Positions 59,812 to 64,000 of a stretch of DNA of 64,000 bases are shown here, piece after piece (position 1 is the stretch's first letter; each line of letters begins with the position of its first letter). Origin of the DNA: Burkholderia thailandensis E264 (GTDB lineage Bacteria > Pseudomonadota > Gammaproteobacteria > Burkholderiales > Burkholderiaceae). The notes under the pieces are model-generated. The model was not told where the DNA came from. It saw nothing but the letters and a program-made list of their open reading frames with translations, and searched no databases. The translations under genes and the position numbers were made by a program. The stretch spans positions 1,736,001 through 1,800,000 of the forward strand of contig NC_007650.1 in NCBI RefSeq assembly GCF_000012365.1, given 5' to 3'.

Positions 59812-62433
59812 CACGCCCCCATCGCCACGAACGCGCCGCGCCCGGCCGCCTGCTTCATCATGCACGGCACGCACACCGCATCCGGCTGCGTCGGCATCGG
59901 ATACGGCATGCTGGCCGGGCCCGAGAAGTTGTGCAGGCTCCCCTTGATGTCGATCTTGCCCGGCGCATGGATCTGAATGTCGCCGCCCTTCAGCCGGATA
60001 TACGCCTGCCCCGACGTGATCAGTATCTCCTTGTCCGCCGCGATCTCGATGCGCTCCGTCGCCGACACGAGCCGCACCGTCTTCTGGCCGATCAGGTCGA
60101 GCGTCTCGCGATGCGACTCGATCTGAACCGCGTCCTTCGAGAACAGCTTGATCCCGCTCTGCGCGAACACGCTGACCTTCTCGCCCGCGCTCGCCACGAA
60201 CGACTTCCCCGTCGCGACGAACGCGCTTTGACCCGCCACGACGTTCACGTGCCGATCCGCCGACGCGTGCAGCGACTGAAACGTCGTCAGCCCCATGCCG
60301 CCCGCGCTGCCGAGCAGCATCGCCGGCACCTTGAAGCCGTTCGCGCTGCCCGTCCCGCCGCCCGACGTGCGCCCCCCGCTCGCGCCCGGCTCGACCGGCT
60401 GCCGCGTCGCGTCGGTCAGTTCCGTCAGCGCGTCGTGCCCCGCCTTCAGACTCTCCGCCCGATGCTGCTCGCTCAGCGACGACTGCCGCGCGAGCACGTC
60501 CGCCGCGGCCTTCAGTTGATCGCGCGCCGCGTCCACGTCCAGTTGCTCGGCGTCGTGGCGAGTCGCGTGCGTGCCGATGTACAGGCCGCGATTGGCGCGA
60601 ACCGCGCCGTATTGGTCCGCATGCAGCGTGAAGCCCGAGCCGAGATAGCGGCCGCGCGTGTTGCCCTGCTGTACGATCCCGTAGCCGAGCGTCAGATGGC
60701 TGTAGTCGCCCCGCGTCTTGCTCAGCACACGGGCGCGCACCTGCCCGGTCGCGTCGTCGAGCTGCATCTCGCTGTAACCGCCGCCGCCACCGTATTCGCG
60801 CGACTGGAAGCCCGACAGCAGCCCGTCCGAATGCCACATCGGCGGCGTCGCCCCGCCCGGCGCGCGCGATACGATGTACGGGCGGTCGCAGTCGCCGCCG
60901 ACGAAATCCACATAGACGGTCTCGCCGCGTCGCGGCACGTGCACGCCGCCGTACTGCGGCCCGGTATCCGATTGCGCGACCAGCAGCGGCGGCGACGTCT
61001 CGAACGCGTCGGGCGGACTCTGCCGATCCCAATGGAAGCGCGCGCGCACGCGATTCAGCGGGTCCGTCCAGACATCCTCGCCGTTCGGCGTGACGATCGT
61101 CGCCATCTCGACCGACATCGCCGGCTTGCGATGCTCGAACGGGCTACGGTATTCGATATCGGTGCGCTGCGCCTCCACCTCGATGACGTACAGGCCCGTC
61201 GCGCCGTCCTGCGGATGCGGCGCGACCGCGAACGCCGAACCGAAGCCCGAACGCGCCCGCTCGATGTCCGCTTGCAGGCTGTACGGGAAATGCCGGCTCG
61301 AACGGGCGATCGACACGTTGTTCTCGATCGTCCAGCGGGCCGCCATGGCGACGAATTCCCGCGCCTTCGGATCGGATTCCGCATGCGCCGGATGATCGTT
61401 CAGCACGAAGCGGCCGCCCGCGTCGATCCAGCGCGAGCCGCCCACTCCCGCGTATCGCCTCGAGCGCGACTCGTATTCCTCCGCTCGAATGCGTGCCCAC
61501 GCCGCGCCCCGGTCCGAGTCCGGATACCGGTACGCGCCCGCGCTGTAGTCTTCGAGCGGCGGATACGGAATCGCCTTCTGTTCCTGCGTGCGCCAGTTCG
61601 TCTGCTCGACGTAGCGCGTCGTTTGCACGGACTGCCGAACCTCGAACGGCGTCGACGGCCGCTTGTAGTCGCCGGAACGCGAGGCAACGTGCACGCTGTT
61701 CAACTGGCGCAGCGTTGCCCATTGCGTGAATCCGCCGATCTCGTCGCCGGCATTGCCTCGATAGAAGTCGATCGGCTTGGCTGCCGGCAGCGCCTCGACG
61801 CGATCGACGATCCTGAGCGTCGTCTTCTGCTCGCGTTCGTCGTGAATCCAATAGCCGTAGAGCCCTTCGTCTTCCATGATCCGGTTGACGAAGTGCCAGT
61901 CGGTTTCGCTCTGCCGGCAATACGAACGCTTCGCGAGCGCCCCGCTCAATTCGAACCGGAATGCGCCCTGAAGCGGCGGATAGCGATTGAACACCTCGGA
62001 CAGGATTTCCTGCGCATCGCGGTCGAGCCAGAAATGCTCGTCGCGGCGATGCCGGAGAAAATGCAGCGCGGACGAAAAGCCGATTTGCCACGACGTCAGG
62101 CCGCCGTCGGCGCACGGTATGCACGTAGCCGTGGATCGGCCGGTAGTCGGCATTCAGGTCGAGCACGCCGCGCGGCGGCTGCATCCACAGCGTCACCGGC
62201 TGGGCGATCAGCGCGTCGGGATTCAGGTCGTCGCGCGTGGTCGCGGCGTCGATCGTCCATGTGTAATCGCGGCCGAGCTGGGCGCAGCCGAGCGCACGTA
62301 ACGGAATCAGCGTGTTCGCGCCGAGCGGCGTGTCGAGCTTCAGCAGCCGCTCGCGCTGCAACAGCCCACGATGCATCGCCTCGAAGATCGGCGCAAACGC
62401 CGTCCCCTGCGGCTCGCGTGGCCCCAATGTCAT
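59811..62433 (-). pseudogene. vgrG: VgrG spike protein gene, frameshifted near the 5' end
   Basis: T6SS tip protein. The first frame starts at ATG 62433 (AAGGA upstream) and gives the gp27-like N-terminus (LLKLDTPLGANTLIPLRALG; HGYVHTV). Around 62107-62118 the homologous text moves to another frame (ADGGLTSWQIGFSSALHFLR), which runs uninterrupted to the stop at 59811. The rest is complete: gp27/gp5 core (RARFHWDRQSPPDAFETSP, WAGxxYG-region replaced by QYGGVHVPRRGETVYVDFVGGDCDRP across the OB fold), the Gly-rich linker near GASGGRTSGGGTGSANG, and a C-terminal DUF2345 beta-helix. One small indel separates it from an intact gene. Confidence 0.85.
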
Positions 62434-62963
62434 TGTTCCAATCCTTTTTTTCTCTCAGGTTCGCCGGATTGGGGCATGTCGCGCCCCTTGTTCTCGGGCA
62501 ATCTCGCGCGGTATCGGAACCGGCGAACCGCCTTCTTCTTTGCCGAATAAGGATGCCAAATCCGCTGAGCAATTCCTCAAATCGGCATGGCTTCCGGCCC
62601 GCCATGCCGGCGGTCATTCAATCGACATTGATTTCTGAAGGTAGTAGAAGCGTGCGGCACGGCTGGATATCGGCAAGGGTTTGCGAGACCGCGTGCTTCC
62701 GCCATCCAAATGCCTGTCTGCTTCTCAGCGCCCACCTGAACCGGCGCACGAACTCTTCGAGGTAATGCTGAACGACGCGACACAGGTTCACCAACGCCGG
62801 CTGGCACTAGGCACTCGCTCGATATGCGCATTTGCTCAATACGCAATCGCTCGCGACGACAATACGCCGAAATTACCGGCACTCGCCCTTCCGCGCGGTT
62901 CGCGCCGCAACGCCGTGAGGACGCGCTTTCCCGCCGAACAAACGATTCCGTGCCAGCGGCACG
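62434..62963. other. 530-base intergenic region
   Basis: Nothing convincing is seen. Short frames on both strands lack ribosome sites and family resemblance. It presumably contains the promoter of the vgrG module, read leftwards, and the 3' flank of the porin gene. Confidence 0.4.
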
Positions 62964-64000
62964 TCAGAAATCCACTTTCACCCCCGCCATCATCGCGAGT
63001 TGCCGGCCCGAATGGCTGTTCGCCAAGACGGGAATCTGCGCGTAGTTCACGGGATCGCCGTTCGCATCGCCGCCGAGCCCACGCCCCGACGCGATCTGTC
63101 CGATCGCGACCGCATACAGCGCCGTGCGTTTCGACAAACTATAGTTCGCACCGACGTTGAATTGATGAAAGCGCGTCGTCCCTCGGCTGTCGGCCTTCGC
63201 GTTGTTGAAGATGTATGCGATGCCGCCGCGCAGCATCGGTGTGAACGCGTATGTCGCATTCAGTTCGGCAATGTCGAACGCGATCGATGCACGCTGCGGA
63301 TGCGCGGCGGTCACGAAGTACGCGCTGTCGTCGAGGCGAGTGTGCGTATAGGCGAGCGCAATGGTCGCGTCGCCGAGCGCAATCGAGCCGCCGACGCCGA
63401 ATGCCTGCATCGACGCCGCATCCTGCAATTGGCAGTACATCGCGCCCGCGTTGCTGCACGCGAAATCGCCGATGTATCCGCTCGCGCCGCCGAGCGCGGC
63501 GTCGAGCGGCTGCCGCAAATTCAGATAGCCGATGCCGAACGAAATCGGCGCGCGGTTGTAGGCAGCGGCGACCGAATAGCCGCGGCGCGCGGAGAAATCT
63601 CCTGCCTGGCCGCCGAAGCTGAATGTGCCGCCGAACGTCAGTCCGTCGAAATCGGCGCTCGTGAACTTGATCTCGTTGTTGAAGTTGAACGCCGCATTCA
63701 GATTGTCGACATCGCCAAAATGCGCGCCGTACGGTGTCGCCCAGCTGTTGCTCGATGCGTACGCGCCGAGCGTATCGGTGTACGAATCGTATTGGCGTCC
63801 GACGCCGAGCGTGCCGTATGCGTCGTGCCGCAAGCCGACCCACGCCTGGCGGCTGAACGCCGCACCGCCCTGCAACGCCTGACCGCTCGCCGACAGGAAT
63901 TGCTGCTCGAGCGTGAACACCGCCTTCAAGCCGCCGCCAAGCGCCTCCACGCCCTGCAACCCCCATCGCGAAGGCACCAGGTTTCCGCCGCCCATCTGCC
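62964..64000 (-). CDS. Gram-negative porin (partial; 5' end beyond the window)
   Basis: At least 343 residues of an outer-membrane porin of the Burkholderiales type; the signal peptide and first strand lie beyond position 64000. Features include SRWGLQGVEALGGGLKAVFTLE near the visible start, RQAWVGLRHDAYGTLGVGRQYDS, KFTSADFDGLTFGGTFSFGG, FNVGANYSLSKRTALYAVAIGQ and the C-terminal VDF. It differs from both other porins in the window; for example it has a Cys pair in loops (FACSNAGAMYCQ). Substrate preference is unknown. Confidence 0.9.
   Translation of the reverse strand, partial: QMGGGNLVPSRWGLQGVEALGGGLKAVFTLEQQFLSASGQALQGGAAFSRQAWVGLRHDAYGTLGVGRQYDSYTDTLGAYASSNSWATPYGAHFGDVDNLNAAFNFNNEIKFTSADFDGLTFGGTFSFGGQAGDFSARRGYSVAAAYNRAPISFGIGYLNLRQPLDAALGGASGYIGDFACSNAGAMYCQLQDAASMQAFGVGGSIALGDATIALAYTHTRLDDSAYFVTAAHPQRASIAFDIAELNATYAFTPMLRGGIAYIFNNAKADSRGTTRFHQFNVGANYSLSKRTALYAVAIGQIASGRGLGGDANGDPVNYAQIPVLANSHSGRQLAMMAGVKVDF

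Noticed and set aside
59529..62765. 1078-codon open frame on the plus strand
   Set aside because: It is antisense to vgrG and reflects GC-rich codon bias. The translation is Arg/Ala-rich with no domain, and the minus-strand VgrG is unmistakable.

Overview
The window is high-GC DNA with strong G/C third-position bias and looks like the secondary chromosome of a Burkholderia of the pseudomallei/thailandensis/mallei group. Three features point there: an Omp38-type general porin at 49834-50958, a CepR-RsaM-CepI type quorum-sensing module (bpsR/rsaM/bpsI) at 43070-45135, and the combination of trimeric autotransporter, T6SS effector module and insertion sequences. The species call rests on recognising proteins by eye, not on a search.

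Layout. 1-6658: a sulfonate-type ABC binding protein, a YhhN lysoplasmalogenase, then a four-gene operon (Baeyer-Villiger-type monooxygenase, SDR, PF10118 metal-dependent hydrolase, alpha/beta hydrolase) behind a palindromic operator. 6923-18997: regulator/enzyme pairs (LysR/amidase, Rrf2/TrxB-like flavoprotein, Lrp/PLP lyase), an arylamine N-acetyltransferase, a DUF2501 secreted protein, a second amidase and a universal stress protein. 19173-22558: a trimeric autotransporter adhesin with a downstream OmpA/SmpA-like lipoprotein.

23091-39150 is the most striking block. Fourteen tightly packed, mostly overlapping minus-strand genes encode a three-component Rieske oxygenase (ferredoxin, oxygenase, reductase), two SDRs, a cupin, an extradiol dioxygenase, a hydrolase, an aldehyde dehydrogenase, a TPP enzyme, an aspartate-dehydrogenase homologue, an embedded IclR regulator and an MFS importer. 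A porin is divergent, and a second IclR regulator lies beyond it. Both divergent promoters carry the same GTTCC-N6-GGAAC palindrome just downstream of the predicted start of transcription. This looks like a complete uptake-plus-meta-cleavage pathway for an unidentified, possibly nitrogen-containing, aromatic compound.

39229-48783: AlkB-type dioxygenase, RutE-type nitroreductase, metallophosphoesterase, MgtC, the AHL quorum-sensing module with a lux box before bpsI, RibA, a CBS protein, a DUF4148 protein and Rnk. An IS5-family element (48859-49675) sits between rnk and its terminator. 49834-53672: Omp38, a Tat-exported YXWGXW protein, and an ArsR/ene-reductase pair.

53793-62433 is a decaying region: a frameshifted and truncated LysE gene, then a T6SS effector module read leftwards. 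In that module vgrG is frameshifted, the DUF4123 chaperone is fused in frame to a DUF3304 immunity-type lipoprotein, and the Tle1 (DUF2235) lipase gene is split by an IS256 element whose flanks do not rejoin cleanly. The window ends inside a third porin gene. I saw no rRNA, tRNA, CRISPR array or replication origin.
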